Assembly: GCA_937139335.1 (NCBI GenBank)
Contig: CAKZPN010000042.1
Location: 17,015 to 81,014 of the forward strand
DNA length: 64,000 nucleotides
DNA from: an uncultured Roseicyclus sp.
GTDB taxonomy: Bacteria > Pseudomonadota > Alphaproteobacteria > Rhodobacterales > Rhodobacteraceae
Reading direction: 5' to 3'
The notes under the pieces are model-generated. The model saw only the letters and a list, made by a program, of their open reading frames with translations, had not been told where the DNA came from and made no database searches. The position numbers were made by a program, and so were the translations under genes. Positions 37,095-46,236 of this stretch are shown here, one piece after another; the first letter of the stretch is position 1, and the number at the start of each line of letters is the position of its first letter.

Positions 37095-38411
37095 TCAGCG
37101 GCGGTCGGTGGCGAGCTTGCGCTCGAGGAATTGCGAATAGCGGCTCATCGCGAAGCAGCAGACGAAGAAGCACAGCCCGATGAAGATGAACAGCTCCCAG
37201 TAGATGCCGTTCCAGTCGGTGGTCGCCCGGATCGAGTTGGACAGGCCGATCGGGTCGAGAAGCCCGATGAACACCACCAGCGTCGTGTCCTTGAACAGGC
37301 CGATGAAGGTGTTGACGATGCCGGGGATGGAGATCTTCAGCGCCTGCGGCAGGATGATCAGGCGCATGGATTGCCAGTAGTCGAGGCCGAGACTGTCGGC
37401 GCCCTCGTACTGGCCGCGCGGCAGCGCCGCGAGACCGCCGCGGATCACCTCGGCCATGTAGGCGGAGGCGAAGAGCGTGACCATGATGATGACGCGCAGC
37501 ATCAGGTCGAAACTGGTGCCGGGCGGCAGGAAGTAGTTCAGGAGCAGCGAAGCGGTGAAGAGCCACACGATCAGCGGCACGCCGCGGATCACCTCGATGA
37601 AGATCACGCTGAACTTGTTGATGATGAAGAGGTCCGATTGCCGGCCGAGCGCCAGCAGGATGCCCAGCGGCAGTGACATGACGATGCCGGAGATGCCGAT
37701 CACCAGCGCCAGCATGAAGCCGCCGAACTGGTTGGAGGCGATGGACCGTATGCCGATGGGCAGGATGTTGTCGAGCGCGCCGGCCAGCGGACCGACGAGG
37801 ACGACCCAGTATATCAGCGGCACGAGGACGGTCGCGATCATGCCGCCGAGGTTGCCGATGACGGGCGTGGCGAATTTCAGCACCGCGTAGCCGATGCCGA
37901 AGCCTGCCGCGACCAGGACCGGGCCCCAGATCGAGCCGCCCCAGAGCAGCCAGTAGCACAGGAAGGGGGCGGCTGCGGTGAGATAGAGCAGCTGTTTCGG
38001 CGCGCGCTGGAACATGACCGGCGCAACGGCGAGGAAGAACACGAGGAGCGCCGCGACCGGGCGCCAGTAGACCTGCGGCGGGTAGAAGCCGAAGAGGAGC
38101 TGTTCCCAGCGATCACCCAGCACGGCCCAGCACGCGACGTTGGCGCCCTCGCCATAGAGGCTGTCGCGGATCGCGCGGCATTCGGTCAAGCTGTCCGCGT
38201 CCCAGATGCCGTAGACGATCCAGCCGAGGATGTGGCTCAGCACCCAGTAGATGATGAACAGCGACGCGATCGTGAGCAGCGCATTGAGCCAGGACGAGAA
38301 CAGGTTGTCGCGCAGCCATTTGACGGCGCCCGCCTCGGTAATCGGCGGGGATTCTTCGGGGAGCATGGTGTCGCGGACATAGGCGACGGTCTGGGCGTGA
38401 ACTTCGCTCAT
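37095..38411 (-). CDS. bztC: Amino-acid ABC transporter permease BztC
   Basis: A 438-aa permease with about eight hydrophobic segments and the HisM-type C-terminal core, including the EAA-like loop [22 protein letters not shown]. The long N-terminal part with extra helices is typical of Bzt/Aap rather than Gln permeases. It pairs with BztB as the heterodimeric channel for glutamate, glutamine, aspartate and asparagine. It starts 1 nt after the bztB stop. Confidence 0.95.
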   Translation of the reverse strand: MSEVHAQTVAYVRDTMLPEESPPITEAGAVKWLRDNLFSSWLNALLTIASLFIIYWVLSHILGWIVYGIWDADSLTECRAIRDSLYGEGANVACWAVLGDRWEQLLFGFYPPQVYWRPVAALLVFFLAVAPVMFQRAPKQLLYLTAAAPFLCYWLLWGGSIWGPVLVAAGFGIGYAVLKFATPVIGNLGGMIATVLVPLIYWVVLVGPLAGALDNILPIGIRSIASNQFGGFMLALVIGISGIVMSLPLGILLALGRQSDLFIINKFSVIFIEVIRGVPLIVWLFTASLLLNYFLPPGTSFDLMLRVIIMVTLFASAYMAEVIRGGLAALPRGQYEGADSLGLDYWQSMRLIILPQALKISIPGIVNTFIGLFKDTTLVVFIGLLDPIGLSNSIRATTDWNGIYWELFIFIGLCFFVCCFAMSRYSQFLERKLATDRR

Positions 38412-38412
38412 C

Positions 38413-39840
38413 TCAGCGCTCCTTCAGTTTCACGGAGGAGTTGTAGAAGTTCATCACGCTGGAGATGATCAGCGACGTGATGAGGTAGAAGGTACCCAGA
38501 AGCAGCATCCCCTCGAGCTCGCGGCCGGTCTGGTTGATGGTGATGCCGCCCAGGGTCGCGCGGACGTCCATGTAGCCCACGGCTATGGCCAGCGAGGAGT
38601 TCTTGGTCAGGTTCAGGTATTGCGAGATCAGCGGCGGGATGATCACTCGCAGGGCCTGCGGCAAGATCACCAGGTTCATCGTGCGGCTGGGGCGCAGGCC
38701 GAGCGCGAAGGCGGCCTCGCTCTGTCCCTTGGAGATGGCGAGGATGCCGCCGCGCACGATCTCGGCGATGAAGGCGCCGGTGTAGAGCGCCAGCGCGAAC
38801 CACAGCGCGACCAGCGAGTTGCGCAGGTGAATGCCCTCGCCGAAGTTGAAGCCCTGCAACTGCGGGTACTGGAACTGCGCCCCGAGCACGACAAGGACCG
38901 CGATGACCGGCAGGAAGATCGCGCCGACCTGCATCCAGAACGAGCCGGTGGGGCGGACGCCCGTCGCCTCCTGCTTGACGGTGGCCCAGCGCGAGATGAA
39001 CCGAGCGCCGACCACACCGGCCACGAAGACGCCGAGGATCACCAGCCAGTCGAGCCCGGAGGAGGTGGGGATGATGTCGCCCTCGGCCAGATTGCCGCCG
39101 GAGGTCTGCGTGGCGCCGGGGCCGCCGGACTGTTCGGCATCGGCGTCGACGCCGGCACCGCCGGTGGCGATGCGGCTGCTGCCGTAGGTGCCGACCGCGT
39201 TGGTGCGCGGCGCGGCCTCGACCGGGGCCTCGACGGGCGCCTGTTCGATCTCGTTGCCGCCAAGCGAGCGGCTGAACACGACATTCGGCACGTAGATGCC
39301 GCGGTTGGTCACGGCCACGCTGTCGAACAGGATCATCCGCGCGCTTCCATCCTCGCGGAAATCGCGGGGCTGCGGCATCGACTCGGTCATCACGGCGAAG
39401 ATGACGAGGATCCACAGAAGCAGGGGGATGTTACGGAAACCTTCGACGTAGACGCCCATCAGGCGCGCCACGATCCAGTTGTTCGACAGCCGCAGGACAC
39501 CGGCGATCACGCCCAGCACGGTGGCGAGGATGCAGCCGAGGGCCGCGACAAGCAGCGTGTTCAGGATGCCGACGAAGGCCGCCCGCGCATGGGTGGAATT
39601 GTTACTGTATTCGACGAGGCGCTGGTTGATGTCATACCCCGCCCGCGTGCCGAGAAAGCCGAAATTGATCGGTTTGCCCAACGCAGCGAGGTTCTGCGCC
39701 GTGTTGTTGGCCAGCCAGTAGAAGGCCGACATGATCAGGATGAAGGCCACGACCTGGATCGTCATGGAGCGATACCGGGTGTCGTAGATCAGCTGGCTCA
39801 GGCGGAAGCCTTCGCTGGGCGGGTCGGTCATCGTCGCCAT
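38413..39840 (-). CDS. bztB: Amino-acid ABC transporter permease BztB
   Basis: A 475-aa permease of the HisM family with about eight hydrophobic segments and the EAA-like loop AEIVRGGILAISKGQSEAAFALG. Between roughly residues 200 and 262 it carries a low-complexity insertion rich in Ala, Pro, Gly, Thr and Glu (EQAPVEAPVEAAP...). This makes it longer than the BztB proteins I know (about 430 aa). The insertion lies in an extracytoplasmic loop by topology. It is the first permease of the operon after the bztA hairpin. Confidence 0.93.
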   Translation of the reverse strand: MATMTDPPSEGFRLSQLIYDTRYRSMTIQVVAFILIMSAFYWLANNTAQNLAALGKPINFGFLGTRAGYDINQRLVEYSNNSTHARAAFVGILNTLLVAALGCILATVLGVIAGVLRLSNNWIVARLMGVYVEGFRNIPLLLWILVIFAVMTESMPQPRDFREDGSARMILFDSVAVTNRGIYVPNVVFSRSLGGNEIEQAPVEAPVEAAPRTNAVGTYGSSRIATGGAGVDADAEQSGGPGATQTSGGNLAEGDIIPTSSGLDWLVILGVFVAGVVGARFISRWATVKQEATGVRPTGSFWMQVGAIFLPVIAVLVVLGAQFQYPQLQGFNFGEGIHLRNSLVALWFALALYTGAFIAEIVRGGILAISKGQSEAAFALGLRPSRTMNLVILPQALRVIIPPLISQYLNLTKNSSLAIAVGYMDVRATLGGITINQTGRELEGMLLLGTFYLITSLIISSVMNFYNSSVKLKER

Positions 39841-39936
39841 GTCATCCCCCTGTGGATGCGCCGGATGCGGCTGTTTCGTGGTGCACCTGAACAGGGCAAC
39901 CCGGCCGCTTGTTGTATTGGCGTGAAAGCGCAGTGA

Positions 39937-39966
39937 GAAAGGGCGCGGACAATGCCGCGCCCTTTC
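39937..39966 (-). terminator. Stem-loop between bztA and bztB
   Basis: GAAAGGGCGCGG and CCGCGCCCTTTC form a perfect 12-bp stem around ACAATG, 12 nt past the bztA stop. No T-run follows on the minus strand. The hairpin probably stabilises the bztA message and attenuates read-through to the permeases, a common layout for binding-protein genes. Confidence 0.7.
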
Positions 39967-39978
39967 AGGATCAGAGAG

Positions 39979-40998
39979 TTACCGGAACGGCGGTGCGTAG
40001 AGCAGGCCGCCGTCGGTCCACTGGGCGTTCAGGCCGCGTGCGAGCCCGATCGGAGTGGATTCACCGATGTTGCCTTCGAAGATCTCGCCGTAGTTGCCGA
40101 CGGCCGCGATCGCGCGCTGCATCCAGTCGGCGTCGAGGCCGATCATCGCGCCGAGGTCGCCCTCGGTGCCGAGGATCCGGTTGACCTCGGGGTTCTCGGT
40201 GCCGGCAGCAAGCTCGCCGACGTTGGCCGAGGTGATGCCGTATTCTTCAGCGGCGATCAGGCCGTTGAGGGTCCAGCGAACGATGTCACCCCATTCGTTG
40301 TCGCCATGACGCACGAGCGGGCCGAGCGGTTCTTTCGAGATGATCTCGGGCAGGATGACATGTGCCGAGGGATCCTCGAAGGTGGCGCGCGTTGCGGCCA
40401 GGCCCGAGGCATCGGTGGTGTAGACGTCGCAGGCACCGGCAAGGTACTGCTGCTGCGCCTCGGCGTTCGTCTCGATCGGCACGGGCTCGTAGCTCATGTT
40501 GTTCGAGGCGAAGAAGTCGGCGAGGTTCAGTTCGGTCGTGGTGCCGGTCTGGATGCAGACGGTCGCGCCGTCGAGTTCCAGCGCCGAGGACACGCCGAGT
40601 TCGCGCGGTGCCATGAAGCCCTGGCCGTCGTAGTAGTTCACGCCGACGAATTCGAACGCGAGGTCGGTGTCGCGGCTGAACGTCCAGGTGGTGTTGCGGG
40701 CCAGCATGTCGATCTCGCCCGAGGACAGCGCGGTGAAGCGGGTCTGGCCTGTGGTGGGGACGAATTCGACAGCGCTGGCATCGCCGAGAACGGCGGCGGC
40801 GACGGCGCGGCAGACGGCCACGTCGAAGCCCTGCCATTCACCGCTGGCGTCGGGTGCCGCGAAGCCGGTCAGACCGGTCGTCACACCACAGTTCAGCGCG
40901 CCACGGGACTGGACTTGCTCCAGGGTCGACTGCGCCGACGCGATGCCGGCCGCAAGGCCGGCAACCGCGAGCGTGCCGAGAAATACGGATTTGTTCAT
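39979..40998 (-). CDS. bztA: Amino-acid ABC transporter periplasmic binding protein
   Basis: A 339-aa SBP_bac_3 protein with a signal peptide (residues 1-22, ending ASA). It has LNCGVTTGLTGFAAPDASG at the start of the mature domain, and SGEIDMLARNTTWTFSRD and VCIQTGTTTELNLADFF typical of the Glu/Gln/Asp/Asn binding protein BztA/AapJ. The start at 40998 has GGAAGAGG and a clean signal peptide. It leads bztABCD. Confidence 0.95.
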   Translation of the reverse strand: MNKSVFLGTLAVAGLAAGIASAQSTLEQVQSRGALNCGVTTGLTGFAAPDASGEWQGFDVAVCRAVAAAVLGDASAVEFVPTTGQTRFTALSSGEIDMLARNTTWTFSRDTDLAFEFVGVNYYDGQGFMAPRELGVSSALELDGATVCIQTGTTTELNLADFFASNNMSYEPVPIETNAEAQQQYLAGACDVYTTDASGLAATRATFEDPSAHVILPEIISKEPLGPLVRHGDNEWGDIVRWTLNGLIAAEEYGITSANVGELAAGTENPEVNRILGTEGDLGAMIGLDADWMQRAIAAVGNYGEIFEGNIGESTPIGLARGLNAQWTDGGLLYAPPFR

Positions 40999-41094
40999 GT
41001 TAACCTCTTCCTGATGGACCGCCCTTTGGGCTGTGTTTTGGTTGCCCCAAGGGCCTTGGTAAAAGTCCGTGAGAGACAATTGCCTCTGCACCGA

Positions 41095-41128
41095 TGCCAA
41101 ATTGGGCAAATCTGGCGCAATAGGTCAA
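41095..41128 (-). promoter_or_regulatory. Candidate bztA promoter and operator
   Basis: On the minus strand TTGACC (41123-41128) is followed after 17 bases by CCAATT (41100-41105). The near-palindrome TGCCAAATTGGGCA (41095-41108) overlaps the -10. A second palindrome, CCAAGGGCCTTGG, lies in the leader at 41047-41059. None is assigned to a known regulator. Confidence 0.35.
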
Positions 41129-41233
41129 GGGCAACGGGCGCGCTTTCCGGCGGGTCACGCCAATGAAACGCCCAAAACCTCACCGTGTCGCCTGATATTT
41201 CGGCAGCAAGCGGCCCTTATTCCACAGGACGGG

Positions 41234-41950
41234 TCAGGCGCCCGTGGACAGGGCCCAGAAGCGGTCGGCCTGCAGGAACTGCGCGCGCTTTATTTCCATG
41301 GCCTCATCGGCCTCTTCGTCGCGGCCCCACTGTTCGATCTGCCACTCCTCATCGATTCGCGACATTGCCCAGGCCGTTTCCGGATCGAGGTGCCGCTCGG
41401 CCACGGCGAGACCCAGGATCAGCGATCCCGAGAGCGTGACGAGGTCGTGCAGCGCGGTGAGCTGGAAGGGGTCCAGCGCCGCCACACGGGCCGACAGGGC
41501 GGCAAGGCTGGCTGGCGGCTGGTCCACGGGCAGGACGCCCCTGGTCGGCGTCAGGCGGGCGCCATGCGCCGCGGCGGCCCAGTCGAGGAGCGGATCCCAG
41601 GCCCGCGCCTGACGCTCGACCAGTTCGGGCGGGGTTTCGGCGCGGTGGCAGGTGAGGTCGGTCTCGGCATAGGCCGCGAGCATCGCGGCCACTTCGGGCT
41701 GTTGCGGGCGGACACGCTCGATGGCGGAGTTGGCGGCGCGGGTGACGGGCATGGTGAGCGGCTGGATCTCGTCCTGTTGCGCCTGCCATTCCTCGGCGAT
41801 GGCCTCGGCCATGGCACGGGTCGGAACGACGAGGGGCAGCTTGCCCGGGGTCATAACCTGGCGCGCGTCGAGGAAGACGGCAAAGCCGCCCTCGGCCTCG
41901 CGCACCGAGACGTCGGTCCAGAACCGCTTTGCCTTCCACCCGCCGATCAT
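41234..41950 (-). CDS. ATP12-family F1-ATPase assembly chaperone
   Basis: A 238-aa protein with the ATP12 pattern: KAKRFWTDVSVREAEGGFAVFLDARQ near the N-terminus, PLTMPVTRAANSAIERV, and the C-terminal LAVAERHLDPETAWAMSRIDEEWQIEQWG. It binds the F1 alpha subunit during ATP synthase assembly. ATG 41950 overlaps the upstream HAD stop (ATGA), so it is taken as the start. It is the last gene of crcB-rluC-HAD-ATP12. Confidence 0.93.
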   Translation of the reverse strand: MIGGWKAKRFWTDVSVREAEGGFAVFLDARQVMTPGKLPLVVPTRAMAEAIAEEWQAQQDEIQPLTMPVTRAANSAIERVRPQQPEVAAMLAAYAETDLTCHRAETPPELVERQARAWDPLLDWAAAAHGARLTPTRGVLPVDQPPASLAALSARVAALDPFQLTALHDLVTLSGSLILGLAVAERHLDPETAWAMSRIDEEWQIEQWGRDEEADEAMEIKRAQFLQADRFWALSTGA

Positions 41951-42627
41951 GCCGGGGCACATATGCGTTCGAGGGCGGCTGGCAAGGCGTCGAAGCCGGT
42001 GAGCAATCCGGCTGCGCCGGCGCGGGTCAGCGCCTCGGGCGGGTGATAGCCCCAGGTGACGCCGAGGGTGTGGATGCCGGCGGCAAAGCCCATGTCGATG
42101 TCGAATGTGGTGTCGCCAATGATGACGGCGCGGGTCGCGGCGACGCCAGTGTCACGCAGGCATGCCCCCACCATCGAGGGGTGGGGTTTCGACGGGTGGT
42201 CGTCGGCCACCTGCACCGACTGGAAGAAGCCGCGGAGATCGTGGAGGTCGAAGATATGCTCCATCCCGCGGCGCGACTTGCCGGTGGCGATGGCGAGCAG
42301 GGTGTGATCCTCGGACGCCAGCAGTTCCAGGGCTGCGCGCGCACCGGGGAAGAGCGGGGAGAGTTTCGCGCCGTCGGGGGCGCGGCGGAGGGAGGCGAAG
42401 GCGTCCTTGTAGGCGGCGACGAGATCGTCCTGCGCCTCCGGGTGGTCGGGGGCGAGGCGGGCCATGGCGACGGGGAGCGACAGACCGACGATGGCGAGCG
42501 TAGCGGCGCGGCTGGGCGGCGGCAGCGCGTTGGCGGAAAATGCGGCCGCCATCGCGGCGAGGATGTGGCCCTGGCTGTCGATCAGCGTGCCGTCGACGTC
42601 GAAGATGACGAGGCGCAGATCGCTCAT
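41947..42627 (-). CDS. HAD-family hydrolase (phosphoglycolate-phosphatase-like)
   Basis: A 226-aa HAD IA-subfamily protein. Motif I is FDVDGTLIDS at residue 9, motif II ATGKS, motif III with Lys in HPSKPHPSM, and motif IV IIGDTTFDIDMG. It resembles Gph/PPase-like phosphatases; the substrate is not certain. It overlaps both rluC and the ATP12 gene by 4 nt. Confidence 0.9.
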   Translation of the reverse strand: MSDLRLVIFDVDGTLIDSQGHILAAMAAAFSANALPPPSRAATLAIVGLSLPVAMARLAPDHPEAQDDLVAAYKDAFASLRRAPDGAKLSPLFPGARAALELLASEDHTLLAIATGKSRRGMEHIFDLHDLRGFFQSVQVADDHPSKPHPSMVGACLRDTGVAATRAVIIGDTTFDIDMGFAAGIHTLGVTWGYHPPEALTRAGAAGLLTGFDALPAALERICAPA

Positions 42628-43667
42628 GCCTCGTCCTCGAACGGGTCCACGGGCACGTCGGCGGCGTGCCATTCCAGCGCGTCCCAGGTTTTCTGCATGT
42701 GCTGGGGCAAGGGCGCGGTGATGTTCAGCCGTGCGCCGGTGATCGGGTGGGTCAGGCTGAGCGAGCGGGCATGCAGGTGCAGTTTGCGGCTGATCTCGCC
42801 GCCCAGTTGCGCGCCCCAGCCGTCGCCGAGGTTCTCCTGCCCAGAGCCACCATACTTGCCGTCGCCCACGATCGGGTGGCCGATGGCGGCCATGTGGGCG
42901 CGCAACTGGTGCGTGCGGCCGGTGACGGGCACCAGCGCAACCCAGGCAGTGCGGGTGCCGAGCGCCGACAGCGTGGCGTAATCGGTGACGGCGCGCTTGG
43001 CGCCGTCGGTCTTGTCGACGGCGTCGGTGGGGATGGTGAGCATCTTTTCCCCCTCGCCCGCCGCGCCGTGGCCCGGCGCCTTCACCAGCCCGGTCTTGAT
43101 CGTGCCCATGCGCGGGTGCGGCACGCCGGCGGTCGCGGCCCAGTAGATCTTGCGGGTGGCCTTGGCGCGCAACGCCTCTGTCAATGCCTGCGCGGCCTGG
43201 CGGGTGCGCGCGAGCAACAACACGCCCGAGGTGTCCTTGTCGAGACGATGGACGAGACGCGGCTTGTCGATGCCGTCGAAGATCAGCGCCTCGGCCAGCC
43301 CGTCGACGTGGCGGGTGTGGCCCGAGCCGCCCTGCGTCGGCAGACCCGGCGGCTTGTTGATCGCGATCAGGTGGTCGTCGCGGTAAAGGACAGCGGCGCG
43401 GATCATCGCGGCGTCAGCGTCCGAAACGCGGGCCTGTACCGGCGGCGCGGGGGCGTCGCTGTCGGGCAGCGGCGGGATGCGGATGGTCTGCCCGGCCTCA
43501 ACCCGTGTTGCGGGCTTGGCGCGCGCGCCGTCGACGCGGATTTCACCCTTGCGGCACATCTTTTCGATGCGGCCCTGCGGGATGTGCGGGAACTGGCGGC
43601 GGAACCAGCGGTCGAGGCGCTGGTCGCCGTCGCCCGGTCCGACGGTGAGGGTCTGGACGCCGGTCAT
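42624..43667 (-). CDS. rluC: RluC-family 23S rRNA pseudouridine synthase
   Basis: A 347-aa protein with an N-terminal S4 domain (RLDRWFRRQFPHIPQGRIEKM) and the pseudouridine synthase domain with the catalytic Asp in LVHRLDKDTSGVLLLA near residue 145. RluC modifies three 23S rRNA uridines; the close paralogue RluD cannot be excluded but lacks the usual context here. It overlaps crcB and the HAD gene by 4 nt. Confidence 0.9.
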   Translation of the reverse strand: MTGVQTLTVGPGDGDQRLDRWFRRQFPHIPQGRIEKMCRKGEIRVDGARAKPATRVEAGQTIRIPPLPDSDAPAPPVQARVSDADAAMIRAAVLYRDDHLIAINKPPGLPTQGGSGHTRHVDGLAEALIFDGIDKPRLVHRLDKDTSGVLLLARTRQAAQALTEALRAKATRKIYWAATAGVPHPRMGTIKTGLVKAPGHGAAGEGEKMLTIPTDAVDKTDGAKRAVTDYATLSALGTRTAWVALVPVTGRTHQLRAHMAAIGHPIVGDGKYGGSGQENLGDGWGAQLGGEISRKLHLHARSLSLTHPITGARLNITAPLPQHMQKTWDALEWHAADVPVDPFEDEA

Positions 43668-44038
43668 GCGAAGCTCCTGCCGAGGGCTAGGCCGAGAAAG
43701 AGGGCCGCGATGGAAAGGGTGACGTTGGCCAGCACATAGACCGCCGCCAGCCCCAGCGCGCCGCGTTCGTAGAGCGTGACGGCCTCGAGCGAGAAGGCGG
43801 AAAAGGTGGTGAAGCCGCCGAGGATGCCGGTGGCGACGAGCGGCGACAGATGCGTCAGCCCGCGCTGCGCGGCGGCGATGACGAAGAGGCCCATGAGGAA
43901 CGAGCCGAGGATGTTCACCGTGAGCACGCCGAGCGGCATCGTCGTGTGCCCGAGCAGCCGCACGAGGCCGATGCCGGTGAGGTATCGGAGCACGGCGCCA
44001 AGGGCGCCGCCGAGGGCGATTTGCAGGACGGCGATCAT
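43664..44038 (-). CDS. crcB: Fluoride channel CrcB/Fluc
   Basis: A 124-aa protein with four membrane helices and the signature GGFTTFSAFSLEA, with GALGAVLRY at the N-terminus. It exports fluoride as a dual-topology dimer. It leads the rluC-HAD-ATP12 operon with a 4-nt overlap. I see no crcB fluoride riboswitch in the 60 bp before it. Confidence 0.95.
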   Translation of the reverse strand: MIAVLQIALGGALGAVLRYLTGIGLVRLLGHTTMPLGVLTVNILGSFLMGLFVIAAAQRGLTHLSPLVATGILGGFTTFSAFSLEAVTLYERGALGLAAVYVLANVTLSIAALFLGLALGRSFA

Positions 44039-44098
44039 GGCGGGGTGATGTGTCGGGGCGCTGGGGGAGTCAATGGGGCTGGGCTGAGGAGCGGCGCG

Positions 44099-45418
44099 TC
44101 AGGCCTTGGGTTTTCGCTTGGCCCGCAGCCCCTCGAACCAGTCGAGGCGCTTTTTCAGGTCGCGCTCGTAGCCGCGTTCGACGGGCTGGTAGAAGGACGC
44201 GCGCGACATGGTGTCGGGAAAGTAGTTCTGTCCCGAAAACCCGTCCTCGGCGTCGTGGTCGTAGGCGTAGCCGGCGCCGTAGCCCTGCTCCTTCATCATC
44301 TTCGTCGGCGCGTTCAGGATGTGCTTGGGCGGCGGCTCGGAACCGGTGGTTTTCGCCGAGGCGCGCGCGGCCTTGTAGGCGACGTAGGTGGCGTTCGATT
44401 TCGGCGCGAGCGCGAGGTAGAGCACGGCCTGCGCCAGCGCCAGCTCGCCCTCGGGGGAACCCAGCCGTTCATAGGTGGCCCAGGCGTCGAGGCAGTGGCG
44501 CTGCGCGGCGGGGTCGGCGAGGCCGATATCCTCGACCGCCATGCGGGTGATGCGCCGCGCGAGAAAGCGCGGATCCTCGCCACCCTCCAGCATCCGCGCC
44601 AGCCAGTAGAGCGCCGCGTCGGGATCGGAGCCGCGGACGGATTTGTGCAGCGCCGAGATCAGGTTGTAGTGCCCCTCACCCGACTTGTCGTATTGCGCCG
44701 CGCGGCGTTGCAGGCGGGTCGACAATTGCTCGCGGGTCAACTGCCCCTCGACCTTCCAGGCCGCGACCTGTTCCACGAGGTTCAGGAGCGCGCGACCGTC
44801 ACCGTCGGCCATGGAGATCAACGCCTCGCGCGCCTCTGGGCGGAGCGGGAGGGGGTGGTGCAGCTCCAGCTCGGCATGGGCGATGAGCTTTTCCAGCGCG
44901 GCATCGTCGAGCCGGTTCAGCACCAGCACCTGCGCGCGGCTCATCAGGGCGGCGTTCAGCTCGAAACTCGGGTTCTCGGTGGTGGCGCCGACGAGGAGGA
45001 TCGTGCCGTCCTCCATATGCGGCAGGAAGCCGTCCTGCTGCGCCTTGTTGAACCGGTGGATCTCGTCGACGAAGAGCAGCGTGCCCTGCCCGTTGGCATG
45101 GCGGTGGCGCGCGGCCTCGAACACCTTTCGCAGGTCCGGGACGCCGGTGAAGATCGCGCTGATCTGGACGAAATGCAGGCTGCTTTCCTGAGCCAGCAGC
45201 CGCGCGATGGTGGTCTTGCCGACGCCCGGCGGCCCCCAGAGGATCAGCGACGACAGCGCGCCGCTGTCGAGCATGACGCGCAAAGACCCCTCGGGGCCGA
45301 GCAGGTGGTCCTGCCCGATGACATCGGCCAGCCGCGCGGGGCGCAGCCGGTCGGCGAGCGGGCGGGGGCCCTTGGGCGTGTCGCCGGCGTCGGGCGTGGC
45401 GGAGTCGAAAAGGTCCAT
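44099..45418 (-). CDS. rarA: Replication-associated recombination protein A (MgsA/RarA)
   Basis: A 439-aa AAA+ ATPase with LADRLRPARLADVIGQDHLLGP at the N-terminus, Walker A WGPPGVGKTT near residue 60, Walker B LLFVDEIHRFNKAQQD, and the C-terminal MgsA domain with YAYDHDAEDGFSGQNYFPD. It acts at stalled replication forks. The start at 45418 (MDLFDSATPDAG) is preferred; the upstream 28 codons in the track run into the intergenic DNA. Confidence 0.95.
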   Translation of the reverse strand: MDLFDSATPDAGDTPKGPRPLADRLRPARLADVIGQDHLLGPEGSLRVMLDSGALSSLILWGPPGVGKTTIARLLAQESSLHFVQISAIFTGVPDLRKVFEAARHRHANGQGTLLFVDEIHRFNKAQQDGFLPHMEDGTILLVGATTENPSFELNAALMSRAQVLVLNRLDDAALEKLIAHAELELHHPLPLRPEAREALISMADGDGRALLNLVEQVAAWKVEGQLTREQLSTRLQRRAAQYDKSGEGHYNLISALHKSVRGSDPDAALYWLARMLEGGEDPRFLARRITRMAVEDIGLADPAAQRHCLDAWATYERLGSPEGELALAQAVLYLALAPKSNATYVAYKAARASAKTTGSEPPPKHILNAPTKMMKEQGYGAGYAYDHDAEDGFSGQNYFPDTMSRASFYQPVERGYERDLKKRLDWFEGLRAKRKPKA

Positions 45419-45455
45419 GGCCCCAAGGTAGGCGCACGCAGGGCCGGGCGCCAGA

Positions 45456-46160
45456 TCAACCGGGTGGCAGGCAGACGCCCCGATAGCCGCGTCCGGAGAC
45501 ATTGCCCCAGCGCGACGGACGGTCAGGCGGGCGGCAGGCCACCACGGTCAGGCCGTCGGGGTTGCCGGGAACGCTCGACAGGCGCACCTCGCCGGGGTCG
45601 AAGGTGACGCTTTCGCCGGGTTGCAGGGTGACACTCTGCGCGCAGGGGGCCGGGTTCATCTCGCCCGGCAGGCACAGGCCCACGGTGATCGCGAAATCGC
45701 AGGTATTGGCCACCTCGCGCGGCTGCACCTGGCCCATCATGCCACGGGTGCAGCGGGTCACATCGGGACGCAGGGAGGCGTTCTGGAAGCTGCCGGTCGC
45801 CCGGTCGATCAGCGGCGGCAGCAGCGCGGCGACGGCCACCCCGATGAGCAGCCCGGCCCAGAGCGGCAGGCGCGGCGGCTGGCCGCGGCGCTGGGTGAGG
45901 GTCAGGGCTGCGACGGTCGCCCAGGCGCCGAGAAAGACCTGGCCGGAGGTGACGACCGGCAATGCGGGCAGCCAGGGCGTGGCCTGCCAGACGCGCGCCA
46001 GAAACACGAAGGTCGGCGGGAGGATATAGGCGGAAGCGACGCCGATCAGCGCCAGCTTCCACAGCGACAGGCGAGGCTTTAGGGCGCGGGCGCGCAGGAT
46101 GATGACGGAAAGCACCGTCAGGAGACCGATGAACACGGCGCCGGGAAGCAGGTCTGGCAT
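45456..46160 (-). CDS. Membrane protein of unknown function, downstream of luxI
   Basis: A 234-aa protein with four N-terminal hydrophobic segments (to about residue 120) and a C-terminal extracytoplasmic domain of about 110 residues with five cysteines (TRCTRGMMG, ANTCDFA, GLCLPGE, ACRPPD, GVCLPPG), which suggests disulfides. The start at 46160 (MPDLLPGAVFIGL) begins the first helix. It follows luxI on the same strand at 76 nt and may be read from the same promoter. No family is recognised. Confidence 0.6.
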   Translation of the reverse strand: MPDLLPGAVFIGLLTVLSVIILRARALKPRLSLWKLALIGVASAYILPPTFVFLARVWQATPWLPALPVVTSGQVFLGAWATVAALTLTQRRGQPPRLPLWAGLLIGVAVAALLPPLIDRATGSFQNASLRPDVTRCTRGMMGQVQPREVANTCDFAITVGLCLPGEMNPAPCAQSVTLQPGESVTFDPGEVRLSSVPGNPDGLTVVACRPPDRPSRWGNVSGRGYRGVCLPPG

Positions 46161-46236
46161 CGATGATCCGTCTTGCAGGACGCAAGGACGGCGCCCGGAT
46201 CGGGATGTGCCCGATCCGGACGCGGCGCACAATGTT

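Noticed and set aside
43980-44100. Fluoride riboswitch before crcB
   Set aside because: The 60-bp gap is too short and no pseudoknot-like pattern was visible.
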